DNA of 64,000 nt from Chitinophagaceae bacterium (GCA_022841365.1 JALHRP010000001.1:1-64000), one strand, 5' to 3'. Shown: positions 15,178 through 22,839, counted from the first letter of the stretch. Program-made: numbers and translations. The notes: a model not told the origin generated them from the letters alone.

Positions 15178-16314
15178 ATGAATTTATTCGACGTTTACCC
15201 CATCAACAACATCGCCATTTCAAAAGCGAAAGGCAGTTATGTATGGGATGATCAGGGCGAACAGTATCTGGATCTTTACGGCGGCCACGCTGTCATTAGT
15301 ATTGGTCACACACATCCGCATTGGGTAAAACGAATTGAAGAGCAGTTGAACAAAATTGCTTTCTACTCCAACTCTATTAAAATTCCTTTGCAGGAAGAAC
15401 TGGCAGCCAAGCTTGGTCAAGTAAGCGGCAAGGAAGATTATCAACTCTTCCTTTGTAACTCCGGTGCCGAAGCAAATGAGAATGCATTGAAGCTGGCGAG
15501 TTTTCATAATGGTCGTAAAAAAATTATTGCCTTCAACAAAGCATTTCATGGCCGTACATCACTGGCCGTTAGTGCAACTGATAATAAAAATTACATCGCA
15601 CCGGTTAATGAATCCGATAATGTGATCTTTCTTCCGTTGAATGATGAAGCTGCATTAGAAGCCTGTTTCAAAAAACAAGGTGATGAAATTTCATCGGTGA
15701 TTATTGAAGGGATTCAAGGTGTGGGTGGAATAAACGTTGCTGAAAATTCATTCCTCAAAAAAATCCGGTCTCTCTGTGATGAGTATGGTGCGGTTTATAT
15801 TGCCGACAGTGTGCAGTGTGGTTACGGAAGAAGCGGTAAGTTTTTCAGTCATGATTTTGCAGGAGTAAATGCCGATATCTACAGCATGGCAAAAGGGATG
15901 GGGAATGGTTTCCCCATCGGCGGAATTATTATTGCACCACATATCAAGCCAAAACATTTTCAATTAGGCACAACCTTCGGCGGTAATCATTTGGCTTGTG
16001 CTGCTGCATTAGCAGTATTGGAAGTAATGGAAGAAGAAAAGTTGATGGGCAATGCGGTGATGATTGGTAAATACCTTCGTGAAGAATTAGAAAAAATAGA
16101 AGAGCTTGAAAATGTTCGTGGCCGTGGTTTAATGATTGGTTTTGATGTGCCGGAGAAATACAAAGACCTCAAGAAAAATTTACTGCTCAATCAAAAGATT
16201 TTTACCGGTGAGGCAAAACCGAATGTGATCCGTTTGTTACCTAGTCTTGGTTTAAAGAAGAGAGATGCAGAACATTTTATTGAAGCGGTGAAAGAAGAGT
16301 TGGCGGCCCCCTAA
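15178..16314 (+). CDS. argD: N-acetylornithine (acylornithine) aminotransferase
   Basis: A 378-residue class III PLP aminotransferase. SGAEANENALKLA, FNKAFHGRTSLAVS, EGIQGVGGI, DSVQCGYGRSGKFF and MAKGMGNGFPIGG (PLP lysine) are present, and LGTTFGGNHLACAAAL closes the active site. The ATG at 15178 is preferred over a frame start at 15145, which lies inside the CACAGAG repeat. The protein ends ELAAP because the reading frame runs into a palindromic element whose CTAAAT core gives the TAA stop (16312-16314). It converts acyl-glutamate semialdehyde to acyl-ornithine. Confidence 0.95.
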   Translation: MNLFDVYPINNIAISKAKGSYVWDDQGEQYLDLYGGHAVISIGHTHPHWVKRIEEQLNKIAFYSNSIKIPLQEELAAKLGQVSGKEDYQLFLCNSGAEANENALKLASFHNGRKKIIAFNKAFHGRTSLAVSATDNKNYIAPVNESDNVIFLPLNDEAALEACFKKQGDEISSVIIEGIQGVGGINVAENSFLKKIRSLCDEYGAVYIADSVQCGYGRSGKFFSHDFAGVNADIYSMAKGMGNGFPIGGIIIAPHIKPKHFQLGTTFGGNHLACAAALAVLEVMEEEKLMGNAVMIGKYLREELEKIEELENVRGRGLMIGFDVPEKYKDLKKNLLLNQKIFTGEAKPNVIRLLPSLGLKKRDAEHFIEAVKEELAAP

Positions 16315-16355
16315 ATCCCCCGAAGGGGGACTTGCCAAGCACAGCCCATGCTTGC
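16304..16355. repeat. GC-rich palindromic element providing the argD stop codon
   Basis: GGCCCCCTAAATCCCCC-GAA-GGGGGACTTGCC followed by AAGCACAGCCCATGCTTGC. The TAA within CCCCTAAATC is the argD stop. It is almost identical to the copy at 50093-50145, which is read through in another frame. Confidence 0.9.
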
Positions 16356-16450
16356 AAATGATGTTGATTTATTTGAAAGGGGTCGAGTTGTGATGATTAA
16401 AGATTTATAGATGATGTGGTAGAACAAAAAAATAATTAAATATTTTCAGC

Positions 16451-16492
16451 ACCGCTTCCTCTCCTTTGGAGAGGGAGAAGGAGGGTGAGGCC
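16451..16492. repeat. GC-rich palindromic element just upstream of argF'
   Basis: CCTCTCC (16458-16464), TTT, GGAGAGG (16468-16474), then GAGAAGGAGGGTGAGG. It ends about 10 bases before the carbamoyltransferase ATG at 16502, so it forms the 5' leader and may cover or replace the ribosome binding site. Confidence 0.85.
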
Positions 16493-16501
16493 GATATAAA
16501 T

Positions 16502-17482
16502 ATGAAACAATTCACTTCAGTACACGACGTAGCAAATATCAACGCTCTTGTAGAAAAAGCGTTGGCGTATAAAGCAAACCCCCTTGTTGATAAATCATTG
16601 GGCGCCGGCAAACGTATGGGCTTAATTTTTCTAAACCCCAGTTTGCGTACACGTTTAAGCACACAGATTGCTGCCGAAAATCTTGGCATGCAACCAATCG
16701 TTTTCAACGTCGGCAGTGAAGGCTGGAGTTGGGAGTTTGAAGAAGAAGCTATCATGAGTGGTACAACGGTAGAGCATGTAAAAGATGCAGCTCCTATTCT
16801 CGGAAATTATTTTGATGTATTGGCCATCCGTACATTCCCTTCGTTGCAGAATAAAAAAGATGATTACAGCGAACTGTTCATGAATCAGTTCATTAAATAT
16901 GCCGGTGTACCTGTGGTGAGTTTAGAAAGTTCAACGCTTCACCCGTTACAAAGTCTTACTGATATTATAACAATTAGGGAGCATCTGCTTTTAGCTCCTC
17001 CTTTGGAGGAGATTGGGAGGAGGTGTAAAATCGTTTTAACTTGGGCTCCTCACATCAAACCGTTACCACAATGTGTAAGCAACAGTTTTGCACAATGGAT
17101 CAATGCCTGGGGTGAAGCTGATTTTGTAATCACCCATCCGGAAGATTATGAACTGGATGAACAATTCACCAAAGGCGCAACCATTACACACAACCAGGAC
17201 GAAGCATTGAAAGATGCAGACTTTGTATATGTAAAAAACTGGAGTACGTATACTGATTATGGTCGCATTTACTGTAACGACCCGGCATGGATGTTAACAG
17301 AAGAAAAACTGAAAACAACCAATAATGCCAAAGTAATGCATTGCTTACCTGTTCGCAGAAATGTGGAGTTAAGCGATGAAGTGTTAGATAGCAGTAATAG
17401 CATTGTAACACAACAGGCGAGCAATCGTGTTTGGGCTGCACAAACTGTTTTGGCAGAAATATTAAGAAGCGGCCCCCTCTAA
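16502..17482 (+). CDS. argF': N-acyl-L-ornithine carbamoyltransferase (acetyl or succinyl type)
   Basis: A 326-residue transcarbamoylase. LNPSLRTRLSTQIAAENLG replaces the classical SxRTRxSFE phosphate loop, as in the acyl-ornithine enzymes. TLHPLQSLTDIITI, LTWAPHIKPLPQCVSNSFAQW and VMHCLPVRRNVELSDEVLD agree with Bacteroides SOTCase and Xanthomonas AOTCase. The loop GTTVEHVKD is where the two families differ, but I cannot assign the acyl group from memory with confidence. Residues about 165-175 (LAPPLEEIGRR) are an in-frame palindromic insertion. The stop TAA lies in another element. The start at 16466 was rejected because it is inside a repeat. Confidence 0.93.
   Translation: MKQFTSVHDVANINALVEKALAYKANPLVDKSLGAGKRMGLIFLNPSLRTRLSTQIAAENLGMQPIVFNVGSEGWSWEFEEEAIMSGTTVEHVKDAAPILGNYFDVLAIRTFPSLQNKKDDYSELFMNQFIKYAGVPVVSLESSTLHPLQSLTDIITIREHLLLAPPLEEIGRRCKIVLTWAPHIKPLPQCVSNSFAQWINAWGEADFVITHPEDYELDEQFTKGATITHNQDEALKDADFVYVKNWSTYTDYGRIYCNDPAWMLTEEKLKTTNNAKVMHCLPVRRNVELSDEVLDSSNSIVTQQASNRVWAAQTVLAEILRSGPL
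16995..17027. repeat. GC-rich palindromic element in frame inside argF'
   Basis: CTCCTCC (16995-17001), TTT, GGAGGAG (17005-17011), then ATTGGGAGGAGG. It is translated as APPLEEIGRR between a helix (ITIREHLL) and the strand KIVLTWAPH, at a surface-loop position of the transcarbamoylase fold. Confidence 0.9.
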
Positions 17483-17502
17483 CTCCCCCAGAGGGGGAGA
17501 AT
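17470..17502. repeat. GC-rich palindromic element providing the argF' stop codon
   Basis: CTCCCCC (17483-17489), AGA, GGGGGAG (17493-17499), preceded by GGCCCCCTCTAA. The TAA at 17480-17482 is the stop of the carbamoyltransferase. The argB ATG follows 16 bases after the element. Confidence 0.9.
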
Positions 17503-17517
17503 TAAAACACTCCAACT

Positions 17518-18444
17518 ATGCAAAGAATTTTTTTTAATAGTGAGGTTACAACCTCCTCCCCTCCGGGGAGGCCGGGAGGGACCTTAATTGTTATAAAAAT
17601 TGGTGGCAACATTGTAGACGATGAAGTAAAGCTTTCATCGTTCCTGCAAAGTTTCGCTGGCGTAGACACTAAAAAAATTTTAGTGCACGGTGGTGGCAAA
17701 GTAGCAACCAAGATCGGAGAAACCCTTGGCATTGAAAGTAAGTATGTGGACGGCCGACGCATTACTGATGCAGCAACCATTGATTTAGTAACGATGGTGT
17801 ATGCAGGCCTCATTAATAAAAAAATAATTGCACTACTGCAGGCATTTAATTGCAATGCAATTGGGGTTACAGGAGCTGATGGAAATCTGATTCCTGCTAA
17901 AAAGCGTGATGTAGTTCAAAAAGCCTTCCCTTCCGGGGGAGCCCGCCCGGATGATTCGGTCGGACGGGGTTTGGAGGGGGCTATTGATTACGGTTTTGCA
18001 GGCGATGTACAATCAGATAAGATCAATGCACAAAGCTGGAGCAGATTGTTAGACAATGGTTTTATTCCGGTGGTAGCTCCCATTACACATGATGGTAACG
18101 GTCAATTACTCAACACCAATGCAGATACGATTGCACAGGAAGTAGCAAAAGCAATGAGCAGCTTGTATGATGTAAGCCTTATCTACTCGTTTGAAAAAGC
18201 AGGTGTACTATTGGATGTAAACGATGAAAACAGCGTAATTAAAAAACTTACTCCAATGTACTATGCGGAATTAAAAACTCCTGAGGGTACCGGGGGCGCC
18301 AGAATATTTGCTGGAATGATTCCAAAACTTGATAATGCATTTGCTGCGTTAAATAGCGGTGTAAAAAAAGTAGTCATAGGTAAAGCAGAGCATTTGAACG
18401 ATTTGATCAACGGAGAAAGCGGAACATCCATTACAAACAGTTAA
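17518..18444 (+). CDS. argB: N-acetylglutamate kinase (acylglutamate kinase)
   Basis: A 308-residue amino-acid kinase. VIKIGGNIVDD, LVHGGGKVATKIGETLGI (phosphate-binding GGG), VYAGLINKKI, NTNADTIAQEVAKAM and AGMIPKLDNAFAALNSGVKKV are all typical. It is nearly 50 residues longer than common family members. The excess matches palindromic insertions: residues about 9-22 (EVTTSSPPGRPGG), about 136-155 (FPSGGARPDDSVGRGLEGA) and possibly about 257-265 (TPEGTGGAR). All are in frame and leave the catalytic motifs intact. It phosphorylates acylglutamate before argC. Confidence 0.94.
   Translation: MQRIFFNSEVTTSSPPGRPGGTLIVIKIGGNIVDDEVKLSSFLQSFAGVDTKKILVHGGGKVATKIGETLGIESKYVDGRRITDAATIDLVTMVYAGLINKKIIALLQAFNCNAIGVTGADGNLIPAKKRDVVQKAFPSGGARPDDSVGRGLEGAIDYGFAGDVQSDKINAQSWSRLLDNGFIPVVAPITHDGNGQLLNTNADTIAQEVAKAMSSLYDVSLIYSFEKAGVLLDVNDENSVIKKLTPMYYAELKTPEGTGGARIFAGMIPKLDNAFAALNSGVKKVVIGKAEHLNDLINGESGTSITNS
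17537..17582. repeat. GC-rich palindromic element at the argB N-terminus
   Basis: AATAGTGAGGTTACAAC then CTCCCC (17556-17561), TCC, GGGGAG (17565-17570), GCCGGGAGGG. It is read as SEVTTSSPPGRPGG. The AGTGAGGT start is shared with the elements at 14069 and 50180. Confidence 0.85.
17923..17982. repeat. composite GC-rich palindromic element inside argB
   Basis: On the minus strand it reads AGCCCCCTCCAAACCCCGTC...GGGCTCCCCCGGAAGGG. It has an inner inverted repeat CCCGCCCGGA/TCGGACGGG around TGATTC. On the coding strand it encodes FPSGG...GLEGA, the same frame as the element in argC (SPSGGDLEGA). Confidence 0.85.
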
Positions 18445-18448
18445 ACAA

Positions 18449-19528
18449 ATGATTATGGCAAATCAGAACATCAGCCAACTTTATACTGAGGCAGTTGAAT
18501 TATTAAAACAGCTGATCGCTACTCCGTCGTTTTCAAAAGAAGAAAACGAAACGGCAGAAATACTCGGACTTTTTTTTGCTGAGAAAATGATTGAACATGC
18601 AAGAGTTGGCAACAATGTGTATGCAAAAAATAAGTTTTACGATCCATCAAAACAAACGATATTACTCAATTCGCATCATGATACAGTAAAACCAAATGCG
18701 AAGTACACAAAAAATCCGTTTGAAGCAATTATTGAGGGAGATAAACTGTATGGCCTCGGCAGTAACGATGCAGGTGGCTGTCTGGTAAGCCTGATCGCTA
18801 CTTTTCTTTATTACTATGAAAAAGAAAATCTTTCGCACAATGTAGTTTTTGCAGCAAGTGCTGAAGAAGAGATCAGCGGTGTAAATGGAATTGAGCTGGT
18901 TCTTCCTTTTCTTGGTACAATTGATTTTGGAATAGTAGGTGAGCCAACGCAAATGGAAATGGCTGTTGCTGAACGTGGGCTGATGGTGATTGATTGTATC
19001 TCACAAGGAAAAGCCGGTCATGCTGCACGTAAAGAAGGGGAGAATGCATTGTACATTGCAGTTGATGATATTAACCGGATTCGTAATTACAAGTTTGATA
19101 AAGTAAGTCCGCTGTTGGGTGAGACCATGTTAACAGTTACTGTCATCGGAACAGAAAATCAACAACACAATGTAGTGCCGCCACAATGCAAGTTTGTTAT
19201 TGATGTGCGGGTGAATGAACTCTATACGTTTGATGAAATTCTTGGAGAGTTAAAACAAAACCTCAAGAGCCAGTTCAAACCACGTACAACAAGAATGAAA
19301 TCAACTTCTATATCTATGGATCATCCGTTGGTAAAAGCAGGAATAGAATTAGGTCGAGGTTACTACGGTTCACCAACCACCAGCGATAAAGCATTGATGC
19401 CTTTCCCTGCATTAAAAATGGGTCCCGGCGATAGTGCAAGAAGTCATACTGCCGATGAGTATATTTATGTGGATGAGATTAAAAACGGGATAGAACTTTA
19501 CATCAAGCTGTTAAATAAAATTTTGTAA
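18449..19528 (+). CDS. argE: M20 family deacylase, probable N-acetylornithine/acetylcitrulline deacetylase
   Basis: A 359-residue M20 metallopeptidase-fold hydrolase. LLNSHHDTVKPN (first metal His and Asp), GLGSNDAGGCLVSL (bridging Asp), AASAEEEISGVNG (catalytic Glu pair), FGIVGEPTQMEMAVAERG and GPGDSARSHTADEYIY (last metal His) are all there. In pathways with an acyl-ornithine carbamoyltransferase this enzyme removes the acyl group from acyl-citrulline before argG acts. It lies 4 bases after argB. The start may be 18449 or the second ATG at 18455. No palindromic insertion is seen in it. Confidence 0.9.
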   Translation: MIMANQNISQLYTEAVELLKQLIATPSFSKEENETAEILGLFFAEKMIEHARVGNNVYAKNKFYDPSKQTILLNSHHDTVKPNAKYTKNPFEAIIEGDKLYGLGSNDAGGCLVSLIATFLYYYEKENLSHNVVFAASAEEEISGVNGIELVLPFLGTIDFGIVGEPTQMEMAVAERGLMVIDCISQGKAGHAARKEGENALYIAVDDINRIRNYKFDKVSPLLGETMLTVTVIGTENQQHNVVPPQCKFVIDVRVNELYTFDEILGELKQNLKSQFKPRTTRMKSTSISMDHPLVKAGIELGRGYYGSPTTSDKALMPFPALKMGPGDSARSHTADEYIYVDEIKNGIELYIKLLNKIL

Positions 19529-19563
19529 TCAACTCTGTGGCCTCTGTGCCCTCTGTGTGAAAA
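19529..19563. repeat. partial CACAGAG-family repeat between argE and argH
   Basis: AACTCTGTGGCCTCTGTGCC then CTCTGTGTGAAAAA: only the right half of the family, without an inverted partner. It fills the short gap and ends 10 bases before the argH ATG. Confidence 0.65.
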
Positions 19564-19573
19564 AATAAATACA

Positions 19574-20875
19574 ATGAAACTCTGGCAAAAAGAAAACTCT
19601 TCAACATCGCAATTGGTTGAAAGCTTTACAGTAGGGAGAGACAAAGAATTTGATTTACTCTTAGCCAAGTACGATGTACAGGGTTCCATTGCACATGTTA
19701 CCATGCTGGGCGAAGTGGGATTGATGAGCAAAGAAGAAGCAAACCGGGCAGTAGCGGGACTAAAAGAAATAGCTGCAACTATTGAGCTTGGTTCTTTCAT
19801 TATTGAAGAAGGTATTGAAGACGTACACTCTCAAGTTGAATTCTTACTTACACAAAAGATTGGCGATGTTGGAAAGAAAATTCACAGTGGCCGAAGCAGG
19901 AATGATCAGGTAGCTGTTGATATAAAATTATACCTGCGTGCAGAGGTCAGCAATATTAAAGAAGAAGTAAAAAATCTGTTTGAGTTGCTGATCAAAACAA
20001 GTGATGAGCATAAGAATACATTATTGCCCGGCTATACACATTTGCAGATTGCCATGCCTTCTTCTGTTGGGTTATGGTTAGGTGCTTATGCAGAAAGTTT
20101 GGTGGATGATTTAGAATTATTAGCAGCAGCTTACCATGTTGCAAATAAAAACCCTTTGGGTAGTGGTGCAGGTTATGGCTCCTCTTTTCCGCTCAACAGA
20201 AAACGTACAACAGAATTACTACAGTTCGGCACGCTCAACTGGAACAGCGTGTATGCACAAATGAGTCGTGGTAAAACAGAGAAGGTAACAGGTATTGGCA
20301 TGAGTGCAGTTGCAGCTACACTCAGCAAACTGGCAATGGATTGTTGTTTGTACATGAATCAGAACTTTGGTTTCATTTCATTCCCCGATGAGTTAACAAC
20401 AGGCAGCAGCATTATGCCGCACAAGAAAAATCCGGATGTGTTTGAACTCATCCGTGCAAAGTGCAACCGCATACAATCCATCCCGAACGAATTAACATTA
20501 CTCATCAATAACCTTCCTTCCGGTTATCACCGTGATATGCAGTTGACCAAAGAAATTCTGTTTCCTGCAATTGAAGAACTGAAAGCCTGTTTGCAATTAA
20601 TGCAACTCATGCTGAACAATATGAAGGTAAAGGAGAATATTCTTGCCGATGAAAAGTATAAGTATCTCTTTAGTGTAGAAGCAGTGAACGAACTGGTGAA
20701 TAAGGGAGTACCGTTCCGTGAAGCTTATCAGCAAGTAGGCAACAGCATCAACAAAGGAGAGTTTGCATACGATCTGCAAGAGCTACAACATAGCCATGAA
20801 GGAAGTATCGGCAACCTTTGCAACGATGAAATAACAGCAGAGATGGAAAAGGTGATGGGAAAGTTCGGGGCATAA
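19574..20875 (+). CDS. argH: argininosuccinate lyase
   Basis: A 433-residue member of the fumarase/aspartase superfamily. IEDVHSQVEFLL, HSGRSRNDQVAVDIKLYLR, LLPGYTHLQIAMPSS and the superfamily signature GSSIMPHKKNPDVFE are clear. It cleaves argininosuccinate to arginine and fumarate, completing the pathway encoded from 11.9 kb on. It is the last gene of the arginine run. No insertion element is visible inside the gene. Confidence 0.97.
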   Translation: MKLWQKENSSTSQLVESFTVGRDKEFDLLLAKYDVQGSIAHVTMLGEVGLMSKEEANRAVAGLKEIAATIELGSFIIEEGIEDVHSQVEFLLTQKIGDVGKKIHSGRSRNDQVAVDIKLYLRAEVSNIKEEVKNLFELLIKTSDEHKNTLLPGYTHLQIAMPSSVGLWLGAYAESLVDDLELLAAAYHVANKNPLGSGAGYGSSFPLNRKRTTELLQFGTLNWNSVYAQMSRGKTEKVTGIGMSAVAATLSKLAMDCCLYMNQNFGFISFPDELTTGSSIMPHKKNPDVFELIRAKCNRIQSIPNELTLLINNLPSGYHRDMQLTKEILFPAIEELKACLQLMQLMLNNMKVKENILADEKYKYLFSVEAVNELVNKGVPFREAYQQVGNSINKGEFAYDLQELQHSHEGSIGNLCNDEITAEMEKVMGKFGA

Positions 20876-20910
20876 AAAAAGCCATACACCGCAACAGTTT
20901 ATGGCTTTCA
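20875..20910 (-). terminator. hairpin terminator after the small minus-strand ORF
   Basis: Stem AAAGCCATA (20878-20886) with TATGGCTTT (20900-20908). On the minus strand it is followed by a T-run of seven, while on the plus strand the T-run is only three. It therefore fits best as the end of the short gene at 20930-21067, and may also help end argH transcripts. Confidence 0.65.
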
Positions 20911-20929
20911 TGCGTAAATTTCTCTCATA

Positions 20930-21067
20930 TTATTCTGATATAAAGCTTTTTAATCTCCTGAACTCTCTTGTTTGAGGAGATTCAAACGACTCAACCAGTA
21001 GATGTACAATCTGTTTGATGGATTGCATTAAAGAAGAACTTTTACGTACGGATTGGTTCTTTTTCAT
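20930..21067 (-). CDS. small hypothetical protein (45 residues)
   Basis: A frame of 45 codons starting with ATG at 21067-21065 and reading MKKNQSVRKSSSLMQSIKQI, then VHLLVESFESPQTREFRRLK and SFISE. It is basic at the start, then one amphipathic helix. It has no homologue that I recognise. It is supported by its position: it fills the gap between argH and the methyltransferase-like gene, and a hairpin with a T-run on the right strand lies 20 bases after its stop. No clear ribosome binding site is visible, which is common in this phylum. Confidence 0.4.
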   Translation of the reverse strand: MKKNQSVRKSSSLMQSIKQIVHLLVESFESPQTREFRRLKSFISE

Positions 21068-21178
21068 ACCGATTTGGATTTAAGACTGTAAATATAAACT
21101 CCGGCATCCGCCTCCGCAAGCGTATAAATAATGTTTTTGCACTTGTTAATTTTACGGCTTTTATTTTCCTGAACGGTT

Positions 21179-21186
21179 TAATTTTG
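21179..21186 (+). promoter_or_regulatory. possible -7 promoter element just before the start codon
   Basis: TAATTTTG fits TAnnTTTG and ends only 4 bases before the ATG at 21191. If real, the mRNA would be leaderless or start at the second ATG (21197). No good TTTG partner is at the usual distance. Confidence 0.3.
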
Positions 21187-21190
21187 CAGC

Positions 21191-21757
21191 ATGATTATGC
21201 TTTTTGCCGGTTGCGGAATTTACTTTTTTTTACATAGTTACCTGGCCAACGAAGCGGTGAAACATAGGCTGGCTAAGGGTTTACAACTATCTGCAAACGG
21301 ATACAGAAGAGCATATAATCTATTCAATTTAATAGCATTAGTGCTTTTAGTACTGCTTTTGTATTATACAGACTCCCCGCTTCTTTATCCCAAAAGCGAT
21401 ACGACAACAATTACCGGGGGCTTAACAGCTTTGGCAGGTGCTGTGATCATGTTTTTTGCAGTGAGAAATTATGATCTGCCTTCTTTTTTTGGCTTTCGGT
21501 CCGAAACAAGAATGCCGCTGCAGATAAAAGGACTCAATAAATACATGCGTCATCCGCTATACAGCGGCACCATTGTGCTGGTGCTCGGCTTTTGTATTGC
21601 ATTACCTTATATAAAAGACTGGCTTTTTCTTGTATTGATGATCATTTACATTTTTATCGGGATGCAGTATGAAGAACGGAAACTGGTCATGTGGTTTGGT
21701 GATGATTATAAAAATTATCAGAAAAAAGTAAAACGACTCATCCCCGGCATTATATAA
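21191..21757 (+). CDS. isoprenylcysteine/phospholipid methyltransferase-like membrane protein
   Basis: A 188-residue protein with about five hydrophobic segments. NKYMRHPLYSGTIVLVLGF and the distal YEERKLVMWFGDDYKNYQKKVKRLIP form the two-part SAM-binding signature (RHPxYxG ... EExxL...GxxYxxY) of ICMT/PEMT and NnrU-related integral methyltransferases. The substrate is unknown. The two starts (21191, 21197) cannot be separated. It is alone, without an evident operon partner. Confidence 0.78.
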   Translation: MIMLFAGCGIYFFLHSYLANEAVKHRLAKGLQLSANGYRRAYNLFNLIALVLLVLLLYYTDSPLLYPKSDTTTITGGLTALAGAVIMFFAVRNYDLPSFFGFRSETRMPLQIKGLNKYMRHPLYSGTIVLVLGFCIALPYIKDWLFLVLMIIYIFIGMQYEERKLVMWFGDDYKNYQKKVKRLIPGII

Positions 21758-21895
21758 AATCATCAGTATTAAAAAGGGAATCAGAAAAACCTCACCCGAA
21801 TTCCGGATGGTATCATATCGGTTTTAAATAGCATGAACGATAAGCCGGTATAAACTTTCATTTGTTTTCTTATATTGCAGTACAATTCTTTATCC

Positions 21896-22507
21896 ATGAA
21901 ACAAAAACTACTGCTTCTTTGCAAGAGTATTTTACTTGCATCATTCTTATCTGCACAGGTTAAAAATCCGCTTACATCCATCAGACCTCAACTTGAAAAA
22001 GTAATTGGTGCCTATCCGGGAGAATTCTCTTCTATTAAAGGTGAACAAAGCCAGGGCGAACCAAACACGATTGAATATGCATCAACCATAGAAATAAAAG
22101 GTTCGGTTGAAAGTAAGGTGATTGGCTATCCATCCAAAACAAAAATTCACTGGTTGTGGGAAGCCAAGCTCCTGGTTACTGAAGATATGGAGCTGCTGAA
22201 AAAACAATACAAAGTTTATTATAATGATATTGCCGGCAAATCACTGTTGAGTAAAGGAAACATCAACAGTTTACATGCAACAACAGCATATAATGCACCA
22301 ACAGAAGAGCTGCGTTTATGGACTAATCAGTTCCGTATTAATGATGTTACAGGCGAATACAGTAAACTGGTAGTGGAACTGGTTGCTGAATATGATAAGT
22401 TTGAATGGGTTGTTTATCTCCGTGTATATGAAAAAGAAAAAGACGAAGAAATGAAGCCCACTAAAGAGACCAATGACAGATACAGATTTGGAAATGAAAA
22501 AAAATAA
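21896..22507 (+). CDS. hypothetical secreted protein
   Basis: A 203-residue protein starting MKQKLLLLCKSILLASFLSAQ, a clear signal peptide. The ATG at 21896 is chosen over one 21 bases upstream because it leaves the signal at the N-terminus. The mature part (IEYASTIEIKGSVESKVIGY, KIHWLWEAKLL, YKVYYNDIAG) looks like beta strands. No family is recognised. It is followed at once by a strong terminator shared with the convergent gene. Confidence 0.65.
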   Translation: MKQKLLLLCKSILLASFLSAQVKNPLTSIRPQLEKVIGAYPGEFSSIKGEQSQGEPNTIEYASTIEIKGSVESKVIGYPSKTKIHWLWEAKLLVTEDMELLKKQYKVYYNDIAGKSLLSKGNINSLHATTAYNAPTEELRLWTNQFRINDVTGEYSKLVVELVAEYDKFEWVVYLRVYEKEKDEEMKPTKETNDRYRFGNEKK

Positions 22508-22510
22508 TGG

Positions 22511-22540
22511 AAAAGCCCCGACACTTCGGGGCTTTTTTAT
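22511..22540. terminator. intrinsic terminator between convergent genes
   Basis: Stem AAAGCCCCG (22512-22520) with CGGGGCTTT (22527-22535) and T-runs on both sides. It serves the gene ending at 22507 and the one ending at 22549 on the other strand. Confidence 0.9.
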
Positions 22541-22548
22541 GGAGATTT

Positions 22549-22839
22549 TTATGCTGTTTTAATAACGGTAAGGTTGGTCTTTGCAGAACTGAAGCGGTTC
22601 ATCAACCACATCAAACTAAAGCTGGGAATAAAATCGAGCCCCGGCAACAGCTCTTCTGCAAAATTGAAAACAGAACCAAAAGCACCTTTCCAGCCGCCAA
22701 ATGTTTTATAGAAAACAAAAGCTGATACAGGCGCCCAAATGATATCTCCAAACTCACCCAGTACCGGCAGCGCATAAGTGGCATAACCCACAGCATCCAT
22801 CAAAATGCAAAACCAAAGCGATGTTTGTTGTTTGTTCAT
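22549..22839 (-). CDS. small conserved membrane protein, function unknown
   Basis: A 96-residue protein: SLWFCILMDAVGYATYALPV, IIWAPVSAFVFYKTFGGWKGAF and LDFIPSFSLMWLMNRF suggest three membrane-embedded stretches. I believe short proteins with 'GEFGDIIWAPVSAFVFY' occur widely in Bacteroidota without a known role. It is monocistronic, convergent with the secreted protein at 21896. Confidence 0.7.
   Translation of the reverse strand: MNKQQTSLWFCILMDAVGYATYALPVLGEFGDIIWAPVSAFVFYKTFGGWKGAFGSVFNFAEELLPGLDFIPSFSLMWLMNRFSSAKTNLTVIKTA

Noticed and set aside
16458-16474. GC palindromes as ordinary transcription terminators
   Set aside because: Most copies in the arginine genes lack a T-run and several lie within coding sequence, so a general terminator role does not fit.
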